Below, one piece after another: positions 5,199 through 13,546 of a DNA stretch of 24,091 bases (position 1 is the stretch's first letter; each line of letters begins with the position of its first letter). The notes beneath the pieces are model-generated. The model worked only from the letters and a program-made list of their open reading frames with translations, ran no database searches and was not told the origin of the DNA. Source of the DNA: JBFXAM01 sp050184295 (GTDB lineage: Bacteria; Planctomycetota; Phycisphaerae; UBA1845; Fen-1342); the NCBI GenBank assembly GCA_050184295.1, contig JBFXAM010000067.1, positions 1 through 24,091 of the forward strand, written 5' to 3'. Position numbers and translations under genes: made by a program.

Positions 5199-7670
5199 TC
5201 AGGGCTGCCGCGTCAGCTTCGCCTTCTCATCCGACGACAGCTGCGCGTAGAGCAACATGTTCCGCACAATATCGAGGCAGCTTTCGGGATCATACCCGCG
5301 GCAGCCGTAGACCGGCGTGCCCAGCAGCCCGATGCTGAGGTCGAGCGGCGAGTAGATCACCGCGAGGCGGCGGTTGGACTCGAACGCGCGCAGCCGCGGA
5401 TGTGCGGTGCCGCCGGCGATGGAGCGCGCCGCCCGGCGATAACTGACGCTCTTGAGCGACTGCGCCTGCGGAATTCCCGCGCCCGTGATGAGAAACGAGT
5501 CCGCCTCGACCGTCATCGGCGAGCACTTCAGCACGTCGCGCACATACGATTCGAGCGACGCCGTGAAAGCCTCCGAGCCGCCGGCGGCATCGGCCAGCAA
5601 GGTGCCGCCGCCGGTGAGGAAGTTCCGCAGGCCCAACTGCTCGGCGGCGCTGAGCGCGAGCGCGCCGTCGCCGGTCAGGTAGGCCATGCGAAACTCCGCG
5701 AGTTCCGGGCTGTCGAGTCCCAGGTCCCCCGTCAGGAGCAAGCGGCTGGCGGTCTCGTTGTTCATGTGGTGCGTCATGCGCACCCATCCGTAAGGCTCTA
5801 CGTCCCACGCCCCGGAATGCCGGATCCGGGCCAGGCGGACCGTGCGGCGGATGGGCCCGTCGCGAAGCGGGATGTCGGCGGTCTGGAGCCGGCTGGCGTA
5901 GGTCGCCTTGTCGGTGGCGTAGAGATAGACATTGCAGCCATAGTGGAAGTGTGCCTCGTACTCGCGCACGAGATACTGGTTCCACGCGGTACACACGTCG
6001 GCGGTGCTGAGCAGCATCAGTGTGCGGTGGCCGTTGTTCACCTCCAGGGTGAGCGGCGGATCGTCGATTGTGTATTGCACCTCGCCGTTGAACAGCGGAT
6101 GCTCCTTGGGCACCGGCCGGACGGGGAAGTCCGGGAACGCGCGCTTCGCGAGGGCGCGAAAGCCCGCGGTGAACCCCTCGCGCCCACAACACGCGACGCC
6201 GAAGAGCAGCCCGCCGCGCTGGCAGTATTCGCGCAGCCGGTCGATCTCGGCGTCGGAGAATTCCCACGCGAAGTGTCCGGAGAAGTACAGCACCGGCGCT
6301 TCGAGCAGGTCTTCGAGCGGGCGGTCGAGCCGCGTGATCTGCCAGTTGAGCAGCCGCTCGAACGCGCGCTGGGCATAGCGCGTCAGGCCGGCGGCGTCGC
6401 GCAGCTTGTTGAGCGAGTCCACGCCCCAGTCGAGCTTGTTGAACATCAGCGGCGCGCCGCCGTGACACAGGAACATCAGCGCGAAGCTCGTGTTGTGCAG
6501 CGCGCTGCACAACCCGGTTCCGGGCCAGCCCCCGGCGGCGTCCTGCGCCTCGAGCAGGCGCGTCGCGCCGATCCGAAACCAGTCCTTGTCGCGGAAATAC
6601 TTGAATCCGCTGGCGCGGCCGACGCGCTCGACGCCGTAGAGGTAGTAGTACTGCCATTGCGCGTCGCCGCGCGGATTGACGGCGTCGAACTCGCGGCCGA
6701 GCCAGTTGAGTCCGGTCTCAATGCCGGAGATGACGCGCGCGGCCTCCTTGTACTTGCCGCAGTTGGTCGTGGTTGTGCCGTTGAAGCGGCCCTCGGAGCG
6801 GGCGTGGGCCTGATCGAGCAGAACAAAGAGGGTGGCCAGACCGGCGGCGGTCATGCTGCCGGTGCTGGTGTGGCTGCCGGCCTGGTAGGCCCAGCCGCCA
6901 TCGGGGCGCTGGTCGCGAATCCAGTGCTGCTCGACGAGTTCCCAGAACTCGGGTGGAAGCCGGCTTCCGGCTTCGGACGCCATCCACGCGCCGAGCACGC
7001 CGAACTGGCTGTTCGAGTTGTCGTAGTACCCGCCGTCGCCGGTGTCCTTTGACGCGGCGTCGTAGCCGTACGCGCCCGCCTGCGACACGCCGCGCCGCCA
7101 GGCGGCTTGTTGGAGCCATTGCACGTCGGCGTCGAGCGCCTTTCGATATTTCGCGCCGGGCACCAGCGCCCAGACATGCGCGCGCACGCCGACCACATAG
7201 GTGGCGCGGGCCGGCTGAAGCGCCAGCCAGTCGAGCGCCCGCGACATGTACTCCTCGCGCGCGTCCTCGCCGGCGTACAGCAGCGCGAGCAGCGCCAGAG
7301 CCGTGTCGCCACCCCAGTAGCGGTCACTGCTCTCGTCCGCCTGCCGCTCCCAGTGCCCCTGCCCGTTGCGCTGCCCCTTCAGCCACTCCACGCCGCGCGC
7401 GATCGCGCTCCGCACCGCCTGGTCGGTGACCGGCGACGGCTGCGACTGGGCCGGCGCCCGGACCGCGAAGCTGCCGAGCAGCACGGCGATCGCGAGCGCG
7501 AGCGGCGTCCAAGCGCGGGACGGACGGGCGCGGGTGCCGCCGGAGCGGGCGCGACGATTGGGGGGAAGTGATCGGGCGGACGGGCGCGGGGCGCAGCCGG
7601 GTCGGGTCGGCGCGACGGCGGGCGGCGGGTTTTCGGAAGGTCTGTTTCGGTGCGTCGTCGCTGCGGCCAC
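5199..7670 (-). CDS. Terpene-cyclase-like repeat protein with two DUF4159-like domains, N-terminally anchored or exported
   Basis: This protein has 823 residues. Residues 1-52 are Arg/Pro-rich and cytoplasmic-looking; 53-72 are a hydrophobic segment (signal anchor or late signal peptide). Residues about 83-420 hold alpha/alpha-toroid repeats like prenyltransferase/squalene-cyclase folds, with recurring W-L and DGGW/GGWP-type turns (RPDGGWAYQ, AAGGWPGTG). Residues 450-590 contain the DUF4159 pattern: APVLYFSGH, then a helix ending LREYCQRGGLLFG. A second, more diverged copy spans about 608-812: MAYLTGDGALALS, LRNFLTGGGTLLADAAGG and the closing LAVIYSPLDL. DUF4159 is known as a planctomycete-rich domain of unknown role with a GATase-like fold. 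The GTG start at 7670 is supported by AAGGGG 6-7 nt upstream. No cyclase-type DxDD acid motif is seen, so catalysis on terpenes is not claimed. Confidence 0.85.
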   Translation of the reverse strand: MAAATTHRNRPSENPPPAVAPTRPGCAPRPSARSLPPNRRARSGGTRARPSRAWTPLALAIAVLLGSFAVRAPAQSQPSPVTDQAVRSAIARGVEWLKGQRNGQGHWERQADESSDRYWGGDTALALLALLYAGEDAREEYMSRALDWLALQPARATYVVGVRAHVWALVPGAKYRKALDADVQWLQQAAWRRGVSQAGAYGYDAASKDTGDGGYYDNSNSQFGVLGAWMASEAGSRLPPEFWELVEQHWIRDQRPDGGWAYQAGSHTSTGSMTAAGLATLFVLLDQAHARSEGRFNGTTTTNCGKYKEAARVISGIETGLNWLGREFDAVNPRGDAQWQYYYLYGVERVGRASGFKYFRDKDWFRIGATRLLEAQDAAGGWPGTGLCSALHNTSFALMFLCHGGAPLMFNKLDWGVDSLNKLRDAAGLTRYAQRAFERLLNWQITRLDRPLEDLLEAPVLYFSGHFAWEFSDAEIDRLREYCQRGGLLFGVACCGREGFTAGFRALAKRAFPDFPVRPVPKEHPLFNGEVQYTIDDPPLTLEVNNGHRTLMLLSTADVCTAWNQYLVREYEAHFHYGCNVYLYATDKATYASRLQTADIPLRDGPIRRTVRLARIRHSGAWDVEPYGWVRMTHHMNNETASRLLLTGDLGLDSPELAEFRMAYLTGDGALALSAAEQLGLRNFLTGGGTLLADAAGGSEAFTASLESYVRDVLKCSPMTVEADSFLITGAGIPQAQSLKSVSYRRAARSIAGGTAHPRLRAFESNRRLAVIYSPLDLSIGLLGTPVYGCRGYDPESCLDIVRNMLLYAQLSSDEKAKLTRQP

Positions 7671-7672
7671 GT

Positions 7673-7701
7673 TTGACCCCTTGTGAGCCGCTGAATAATA
7701 T
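7673..7701 (+). promoter_or_regulatory. Sigma-70-like promoter for the Ser/Thr kinase
   Basis: TTGACC (7673-7678, 5 of 6 matches) and TAATAT (7696-7701, 4 of 6) are separated by exactly 17 nt. The predicted transcript start near 7708 gives a leader of about 59 nt to the GTG at 7767. The box overlaps the -10 of the divergent DUF4159 gene. Confidence 0.5.
7695..7700 (-). promoter_or_regulatory. Candidate -10 box (TATTAT) for the DUF4159 gene
   Basis: On the minus strand, TATTAT (7700-7695) lies about 25 nt upstream of the GTG start and just before the AAGGGG ribosome site, giving a leader of roughly 18 nt. I see no good -35 box. It overlaps the rightward kinase promoter, so the two divergent promoters would compete. 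Confidence 0.38.
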
Positions 7702-7766
7702 CGTTGGGTTACGAATCCAGCGCGTCGGCAAGCGCCGGCGTCGCGCCATTATCGGAAAACCTGCCA

Positions 7767-9005
7767 GTGGCTGACCCATCGGACGATAGTCAGATCCTCC
7801 GCGAGGTCCTGGAACGCCAACTGGCGACCCAGGACGAATTACGGACCGCCGGCGAACATCAGCGAAGTCTCTCCAAGACGGGCGCGGCCCGGCCGATCAG
7901 CGACGTGCTGATCGACCTGGGATTTCTGACGCGCACCCAGCTCTCCCGCTTGCAGGGTGCGAGCGACGACTCCGGCAACCGGCCCGCCCAGCAGATCCCC
8001 GGCTACCAGCTCTACAAGAAAGTCGGCGCCGGCGCGATGGCGGTGGTGTATCGCGCCAAGCAGCTCAGCCTCGACCGCGTCGTCGCGATCAAGGTGCTGC
8101 CCAAGCGCCTCAGCCGCAACGAGGAGTTCGTCGAGCGCTTCTACCAGGAAGGCCGCGCCGCCGCCCGGCTGAACCACCCCAACATCGTGCAGGCGATCGA
8201 CGTCGGCGAGGCGGGCGGGTTTCATTACTTCGTGATGGAGTTCGTCGAAGGCTGCACGGTCTATGACGAGCTGGCCGGCGGCAAGCAGTACACGGAGCAG
8301 GAAGCCCTCGGAATCGCCAACCAGATCGCCAAGGCGCTGCTGCACGCGCACGAGCGCGGCTTCATCCACCGCGACGTGAAGCCCAAGAACATCATGCTCA
8401 CCACCGAGCGCGTCGCGAAGCTCGCCGACATGGGCCTGGCCCGCGAGATGACCGACCTCGAAGCCGCCATGGCCGAGGCCGGCCGCGCCTACGGCACGCC
8501 GTATTACATCAGCCCCGAGCAGATTCGCGGCGAAGTCGACATCGACCACCGCTGCGACATCTACTCGCTCGGCGGCACGCTGTATCACATGGTGACGGGG
8601 CGCGTGCCGTTCGAGGCGCCGACGCCGTCCGCCGTGATGCACAAGCACCTGAAGGAAACGCTCACCCCGCCGGACCATCTCAACACGAAGCTGAGCGCCG
8701 GTTTCGCGGCGATGGTCGAGATGATGATGGCCAAGACCCGCGAGGAGCGCTACGCCAACTGCCGCGACTTGCTGGTGGACATGGAGCGACTGTCGCGCGG
8801 CGAGCCGACGCGCTTCGCCAAGCACCATCTCGACGCGGAGTTTCTCGCGAAACTGGAAGGCGGCAGGGCGCTGGAGGCGGACGAGCGCGCGCCGACCGGC
8901 CCCGCGCCGCGCGGCGAAGGCGGCGGCTCGGCGACGTTGCTCGTCGTCGTATCGTTGATCGCGGCCCTCAGCCTGATCGTCAACTTCGCGCTGCTGATGA
9001 ACTAG
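7767..9005 (+). CDS. Membrane-anchored Hanks-type Ser/Thr protein kinase
   Basis: This is a 412-residue kinase. Residues 10-63 form a helical module with a short ISDVLIDLGFLTRTQL stretch similar to the N-terminal GspE/MshEN-type fold. The kinase domain spans about 80-345: glycine loop GAGAMAVVY (87-95), AIK lysine K109, alpha-C glutamate E128, catalytic loop HRDVKPKN (D203), DMG in place of DFG (D221), activation-end GTPYYISPEQ and DIYSLGG. All catalytic residues are present, so it should be active. Residues 389-410 form one transmembrane helix at the very C-terminus with almost nothing outside, so the kinase is a tail-anchored cytoplasmic enzyme with no extracellular sensor domain. The GTG at 7767 (GGA about 10 nt upstream) is preferred over a TTG at 7704, which would add 21 unconserved-looking residues. 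No phosphatase or obvious target is adjacent. Confidence 0.9.
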   Translation: MADPSDDSQILREVLERQLATQDELRTAGEHQRSLSKTGAARPISDVLIDLGFLTRTQLSRLQGASDDSGNRPAQQIPGYQLYKKVGAGAMAVVYRAKQLSLDRVVAIKVLPKRLSRNEEFVERFYQEGRAAARLNHPNIVQAIDVGEAGGFHYFVMEFVEGCTVYDELAGGKQYTEQEALGIANQIAKALLHAHERGFIHRDVKPKNIMLTTERVAKLADMGLAREMTDLEAAMAEAGRAYGTPYYISPEQIRGEVDIDHRCDIYSLGGTLYHMVTGRVPFEAPTPSAVMHKHLKETLTPPDHLNTKLSAGFAAMVEMMMAKTREERYANCRDLLVDMERLSRGEPTRFAKHHLDAEFLAKLEGGRALEADERAPTGPAPRGEGGGSATLLVVVSLIAALSLIVNFALLMN

Positions 9006-9018
9006 CGCCGCACGGCGC
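9005..9018. terminator. Short hairpin between convergent kinase and permease genes
   Basis: GCGCC-GCAC-GGCGC starts on the last base of the kinase stop codon, in a gap of only 30 bp to the convergent permease end. It has 5 bp and no U-tract. Weak evidence for a terminator. Confidence 0.2.
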
Positions 9019-9035
9019 ACCGCCCGCCGCCGCGC

Positions 9036-10112
9036 TTACGCCTTGACGAGCCGCCGTTCGTTCAGCGTCGCGCTGGCGCGGTCGAGCACGACGGCGATGA
9101 TGATCACCGCGCCTTTGATGATCTCGACGTAGCGCTGGTCGATGTCGAGAATCGTGATGCCGTTGGAGATGAGCTGAATCACGATCGCGCCAAGCAGCGC
9201 GCCGACGGCGGTGCCGCGCCCGCCGGTGAGGCTGGCGCCGCCGACGACCGCCGCCGCGATCACGTCGAGCTCGTAGCCGCGCCCGGTCGATGAATCCGCC
9301 GACCCGTATACACCGAGCGTGAGCACCGCCGCGATGCCGCCCGCCAACCCTGCCAGCGCGAACGCCAGCACGCGCACGCGTCCCACGCGCACACCCGAAA
9401 ACCGCGCCGCCGTCTCGTTCCCGCCGATCGCGTACACCTCGCGGCCCGCGACCGTGCGGCGGAGAAAGACAAAGCCGATCGCGGCGCACGCGAGCATCAC
9501 CGAGATCGGGATGACGGTGAGGTCGTAAACGGTGGCGCGGACGGCGTCGCCGAAGGCCGGTGGATAATCGGTGACGGCCTGCGCCTTGGTGGTGACAAAC
9601 GCAAGTCCGCGATAAATCGACATCGTGCCGAGCGTGATGATGAAGGGGTGGACGCGCAGCAGCACGACCATCAGTCCGTTCAACATTCCGCACGCCAGCC
9701 CGATCGCGAGCGTCACGATCACGCCGAGCGGGATCACCCACGCCGGCTCGCCGGGCGCGGGTCCGTTCGGCCCGAAGTAGCGCAGCAGCATTCCGCCGCT
9801 GACCGCCGCGAGGCAGTAAATCGCGCCGATCGAAAGATCGATTCCGCCATTGATGATCAGGATCGTCGCGCCGATCGCCATGATGGCGATCCAGGAGCAG
9901 TTCTTGAGGATGTTGTCGAGGTTGGCGCGCTGGAGAAAGCGATTGACCTCGACGCGGTGGATCTCGCCGGTCTGCGGGTCGCGCTGGCGGATGTTGACGT
10001 TGCCGCCGAAGATCGCGAGCCCGATCGCGAGCACAAGGATGACGGCGACGAGCCCGGTTTCCTGGGCTCGCAGCGTCCTGGCGAAGCGCGCGGGAGCGGG
10101 TGAAGCGGTCAT
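9036..10112 (-). CDS. Ribose/simple-sugar ABC transporter permease (RbsC-like, BPD_transp_2 family)
   Basis: The product has 358 residues with about eight to ten hydrophobic helices. Family signatures are clear: INGGIDLSIGAIYCLAAVSG after the second helix, the ATPase-contact loop AIGGNETAARFSGV, and GYELDVIAAAVVGGASLTGGRGT. Such permeases form the channel of importers for ribose, xylose, autoinducer-2 and similar sugars. A hydrophilic insert of about 24 residues (37-60, QRDPQTGEIHRVEV) after the first helix is longer than usual and should face the periplasm. It lies 21 nt downstream of the GH31 glycosidase, so the pair is likely one operon and the imported sugar may be the enzyme's product. 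No RbsA-like ATPase or RbsB-like binding protein is in the window, and the downstream neighbour is convergent. It must use partners encoded elsewhere, or be a remnant. Confidence 0.9.
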   Translation of the reverse strand: MTASPAPARFARTLRAQETGLVAVILVLAIGLAIFGGNVNIRQRDPQTGEIHRVEVNRFLQRANLDNILKNCSWIAIMAIGATILIINGGIDLSIGAIYCLAAVSGGMLLRYFGPNGPAPGEPAWVIPLGVIVTLAIGLACGMLNGLMVVLLRVHPFIITLGTMSIYRGLAFVTTKAQAVTDYPPAFGDAVRATVYDLTVIPISVMLACAAIGFVFLRRTVAGREVYAIGGNETAARFSGVRVGRVRVLAFALAGLAGGIAAVLTLGVYGSADSSTGRGYELDVIAAAVVGGASLTGGRGTAVGALLGAIVIQLISNGITILDIDQRYVEIIKGAVIIIAVVLDRASATLNERRLVKA

Positions 10113-10133
10113 GCGATGGGGCGCCTCGCTCGG

Positions 10134-13100
10134 TCAGGGCGTGAGTCTGGCCTGGACTTCGGGGATCGGCTGACCGGCGGCGTTCTCGACGTGCGCGCCG
10201 AAGCCCCAGTCGCCGCCGCCCTGGTTGATCTTCATCAGCAGCACGTTCGCGCCCGCCCGCAGATCGATGCGCGCGCGGTCCTGGCGCGGCGAATACGGCC
10301 GGCCGATCTTGTTCCGATGCACTTCGACGCCGTTGAGCCACACGATCAGCCCGTCGTCGCTGCCCACCGCGAGCACGGCGTCCATGTCGCGCGGCGCGTG
10401 GAGATAGCTCAGCGCGTACGCGGCGGCGTTGTAGTGCCGCTTTCCGAAGAAGTCGTGCAGGTGCACGAAGTACTCGTCGGTCAGGTCTGCGCCGATCGTG
10501 TACGGGCGCTTCGCTTCCTTCCACGCGATCGGCGCGCCGTCCTTGCCCGGATACGTCGCCTTCAAGTCGATGCCCGCCTCGGGCGGATACGCGGTCTCGA
10601 AGGCTTCGTCGGCGTTCGGCGCGTCGAACGGACCGATGACCCACCAGCTGTTGATGGAGGGGAGGAACACGCGCTCGATCGGCAATTCGATCGTCGCGTC
10701 GTCGATCTTGAGCGTCACGATGCCGCGCACGACCGCCGTCTGCATCGGCTCGATGGCGCCGAGCTTTGCGGCGGCGGCGCCGAGCGGACCCTCGCGATAG
10801 CCGCTGCTGCGCCAGTTCGATTCGCCCCGCGCAGCCTGGTCGCGCTGGCTCGTAAGCTCGATGCGCCCGACGACCTCCTGGATCGCGGGCAGAGACATCG
10901 TCGACACGACCCAGCAGTTGGCCGTCAGCGCGTCGTCGCCTTCGCCGGTCACTTCGACCGCCGAAGTCACCGAGAGCCCCAGCATCCGCAGCAGCGCCCG
11001 GTTCTTTGACTCCGCAGGCGCCGCCGTCCCGTGCACCGCCGTCACCAGCTCCGCCCACGCGTCGCCGACCGCGCTCGCCCACGCCCCGGGCCGGGCCGGC
11101 GGAGTCGTCAGCGCCCGGAGCGCGTCCGCGACGGGTTGCGGCGTGGCCTCGCCCAGCAGAGCCGCGACGTCGCGCAGAATCCGCCGCTGTCCGCGCAGCC
11201 CCGCTTGGAGCGCCGCTTCGTCCTGCGAATCGCGCGACGGGCGGATCAGCACGTCGATCTTCTGATCCACAGGCAGTCGCGGCAGGCGGATTACGACGCC
11301 GAGCGTCTCCGCGTCCCAGCGCCATCCGACCTTGGTCGCGTCCTCGTTATGGGGGAGCGCTTCGCCGTTCACGAAGACATCCGACGCCGGCGTGCTGTCG
11401 CGCAGGTGGATCACCCACATGCGGCGGCGTGGCATCAGCTCGAACGCGCCGTCCGCGGGCCCGATCGACACGAGTTGCCGATCGGTCTCGCGCTGATGAG
11501 TGATCGGCGTCCACGCGACCTCGCCGCGCAGGTAGCCCGACGACATGCCGTCGTCGTCGTAGAGCAGCAGGCGCCCGTCGTCGCCGGCGAAGATGTGCAG
11601 CTCAACCGGATCGGGCGGCAACGGGTCGATCCGCGGCGCCTTGGGCATCATGGGGATGACCGCGCCCGCGCGCACGAAGATCGGAATCTCGTCGAGCGGC
11701 GTGAGCACCGTGTGCGTTGCCGGTCCGCGAAATGCGCGCCCCGTGAACCAGTGCACCCATTCGCCGGGGGGGATCCACACTTCCTGCGATGCGCAGCCGT
11801 CCACCGGGCTGCGCGGCGCGAGCACCGGCGCAACGAGCAGGTCGTCGCCGAAGTAGTACTCATCCTTGAATGTGTACGCCTCCTCGACTTCGGGATGGTC
11901 GTAGTACAGCGGGCGGCAGAGCGGCAAAGCGGTGTCCGTGCAGCGACGGGCGGCGGTGTAGATGTACGGCGCCAGCGCATAGCGCAAGTGAAACGCCGCC
12001 CGGCTGGCTTCAAAAAACTCGGTCGGAAACTTCCAGATGCGCCGCTCGGCCTCGGGGTTCTTCGTGGTGTGCGTGCGCAGCGCGGGGCTGAGCGCGCCCC
12101 ACTGAATCCAGCGCGTGTACAGCTCGGGATCGACCCTGCCCGGCTGGTGCCCGCCGATGTCATGGCTCCAATACCCGAAGCCGACGTTGCCCGCGGTCGC
12201 GGTGAAGGCGGGTTGAAACGCGAGCGACGGCCAGTTGCAGAACGTGTCGCCGGAAAAGCCGATCGGGTAGCGGTGATTGCCGAGCCCGCCCCAGCGGCTG
12301 AAGACAAACGGGCGACGGCGCAGCTCGCCGGCACGCTGCTCCATGTCGCGCCAGTGCAGGTGATTAAGCCAGAACAGCGGATCGAGGCCGGCGATCTTCG
12401 TCTCGCGGCCCTGCTGCCAGTCCATCCACCAGAAGTCGACGCCCATCTGTTCGAGCGGGTGATGCAGGAAACGGAAATACGCGTCCATGAACTTCGGATC
12501 GGTGCAGTCGAATGGCACACGCTCCGTTTTCTCCGCCTCGACGCCCAGCGCCGCGCACACGTCCCCAAACGCCGCCTCGTGTTTTCCGACGCCGTCCGCC
12601 GGATGCAGATTGAGCGTGACGCGCAACCCCTGCCGATGCATGTCCTTGAGGAACTTCGCCGGGTCGGGGAAGTACTTTGGATTCCAGGTATACCCCGTCC
12701 AACCGTCGAGATGCCAATCCATGTCCACGACCAGCACGTCGAGCGGCACGTCGTTCGCCGCGAAATCGTTCACCAGTTCGCGCAGCTCCCCCTCGCTATA
12801 CGCCCAATACCGCGACCACCACGCGCCGAAGGACCAGCGCGGCGGCAGCGGGATCTCGCCCGCGACGCGCGCGAAGTCCTGCAACGCACGCTTGAAGTCG
12901 AGCCCGTAGCCGAAGAAATACCAGTCGATGCGGTCGCCGGCGGGGCGCGGTGCGACCCAGCCGTCGGCGGTGAACAGCGGGCGCTTGGACTCGTCGACCA
13001 GCGCCCAGCCATCGCGCGAGAGCAGGCCCGGCTCAAGCGCCGCCGCGCCCGAGACGCCGTCGAGCGTGCGCGTGGTGCCCTTCAGGTTGCCGTCGTCGGG

Positions 13101-13487
13101 CTGGCCGGGCGTCCACTTGAACGCGACGGCCTCGCCGGCGCGGTCGATCCAGAGGTTGTTCGGCGAAAACCGGCCGCTGCCTTCGCGGTAACGGAGCGTG
13201 AGCTCGCGAGTTTCGATCACCAGCCACGGGTCGTCCCGGCTGACCGAAAACTGCGGCAGCGGCAGGCGGCGATGAACGAACGCGAGCGAGGCGCGGTCTT
13301 CGAACTGCCCGTCCGCAGCCCATTCGAGGCGGATCAGCGCAGGCGTGAGGATCGTGAAGCGCGCGTGGCCGGAGACGACCACCGCGCCGGGATCGGCGAC
13401 GGGATCGCGCGTGCGCTCGGGTCCCGCGAGCGCCGTCGGTGCGATCAAGGGGAGCATGAACAACCCTGCGTAGGTGAATCCGCGCAT
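10134..13487 (-). CDS. Secreted GH31-family glycoside hydrolase with extra C-terminal beta-sandwich
   Basis: The protein has 1117 residues. Residues 1-21 are a signal peptide ending ALA. Residues about 35-215 are the N-terminal GH31 beta-sandwich. The TIM barrel runs about 216-530: VVDMDWHLDGWTGYTWN, the probable nucleophile D356 in DFWWMDWQQG, RWGGLGNHRYPIGFSGD with probable acid/base D414, then GYWSHDIGGH and LRTHTTKNPE. Residues 530-680 carry the usual C-terminal sheets (GEWVHWFTGR, IPIFVRAGAVIPM, YDDDG). A helical linker (about 750-840) leads to a beta-sandwich at 945-1105 (WWVIGPFDAP, VGSDDGLIVWLNG, NVLLMKINQGGGDWGF) that looks like a non-catalytic binding domain. GH31 enzymes release alpha-linked glucose, xylose or related sugars; the linkage is not decidable here. 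The ATG at 13487 starts the signal peptide; the frame remains open to 14027 but that part is noise-like. It is first in an operon with the permease. Confidence 0.9.
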   Translation of the reverse strand: MRGFTYAGLFMLPLIAPTALAGPERTRDPVADPGAVVVSGHARFTILTPALIRLEWAADGQFEDRASLAFVHRRLPLPQFSVSRDDPWLVIETRELTLRYREGSGRFSPNNLWIDRAGEAVAFKWTPGQPDDGNLKGTTRTLDGVSGAAALEPGLLSRDGWALVDESKRPLFTADGWVAPRPAGDRIDWYFFGYGLDFKRALQDFARVAGEIPLPPRWSFGAWWSRYWAYSEGELRELVNDFAANDVPLDVLVVDMDWHLDGWTGYTWNPKYFPDPAKFLKDMHRQGLRVTLNLHPADGVGKHEAAFGDVCAALGVEAEKTERVPFDCTDPKFMDAYFRFLHHPLEQMGVDFWWMDWQQGRETKIAGLDPLFWLNHLHWRDMEQRAGELRRRPFVFSRWGGLGNHRYPIGFSGDTFCNWPSLAFQPAFTATAGNVGFGYWSHDIGGHQPGRVDPELYTRWIQWGALSPALRTHTTKNPEAERRIWKFPTEFFEASRAAFHLRYALAPYIYTAARRCTDTALPLCRPLYYDHPEVEEAYTFKDEYYFGDDLLVAPVLAPRSPVDGCASQEVWIPPGEWVHWFTGRAFRGPATHTVLTPLDEIPIFVRAGAVIPMMPKAPRIDPLPPDPVELHIFAGDDGRLLLYDDDGMSSGYLRGEVAWTPITHQRETDRQLVSIGPADGAFELMPRRRMWVIHLRDSTPASDVFVNGEALPHNEDATKVGWRWDAETLGVVIRLPRLPVDQKIDVLIRPSRDSQDEAALQAGLRGQRRILRDVAALLGEATPQPVADALRALTTPPARPGAWASAVGDAWAELVTAVHGTAAPAESKNRALLRMLGLSVTSAVEVTGEGDDALTANCWVVSTMSLPAIQEVVGRIELTSQRDQAARGESNWRSSGYREGPLGAAAAKLGAIEPMQTAVVRGIVTLKIDDATIELPIERVFLPSINSWWVIGPFDAPNADEAFETAYPPEAGIDLKATYPGKDGAPIAWKEAKRPYTIGADLTDEYFVHLHDFFGKRHYNAAAYALSYLHAPRDMDAVLAVGSDDGLIVWLNGVEVHRNKIGRPYSPRQDRARIDLRAGANVLLMKINQGGGDWGFGAHVENAAGQPIPEVQARLTP

Positions 13488-13530
13488 GAGAGACGAGCCC
13501 TCGGAAAGCCAGCCGAATCCAGGCGGAACG

Positions 13531-13546
13531 GGTTCGCCCGCGAACC
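13531..13546. promoter_or_regulatory. Palindrome GGTTCGC-CC-GCGAACC upstream of GH31
   Basis: Perfect 7-base arms with a 2-base centre, ending about 44 nt upstream of the GH31 start codon. The size and position suit an operator for a dimeric regulator (LacI/GntR-like in general form), but no regulator gene is adjacent and no consensus was matched. Confidence 0.38.

Noticed and set aside
4737..7052. Plus-strand open frame of 771 codons opposite the DUF4159 gene
   Set aside because: A shadow of the minus-strand gene; composition is Arg/Ala/Val/Gln-biased without domains.
5199..7670. Calling the DUF4159 protein a squalene/hopene cyclase
   Set aside because: The repeat fold resembles it, but no DxDD catalytic motif is visible and the protein is anchored or exported.
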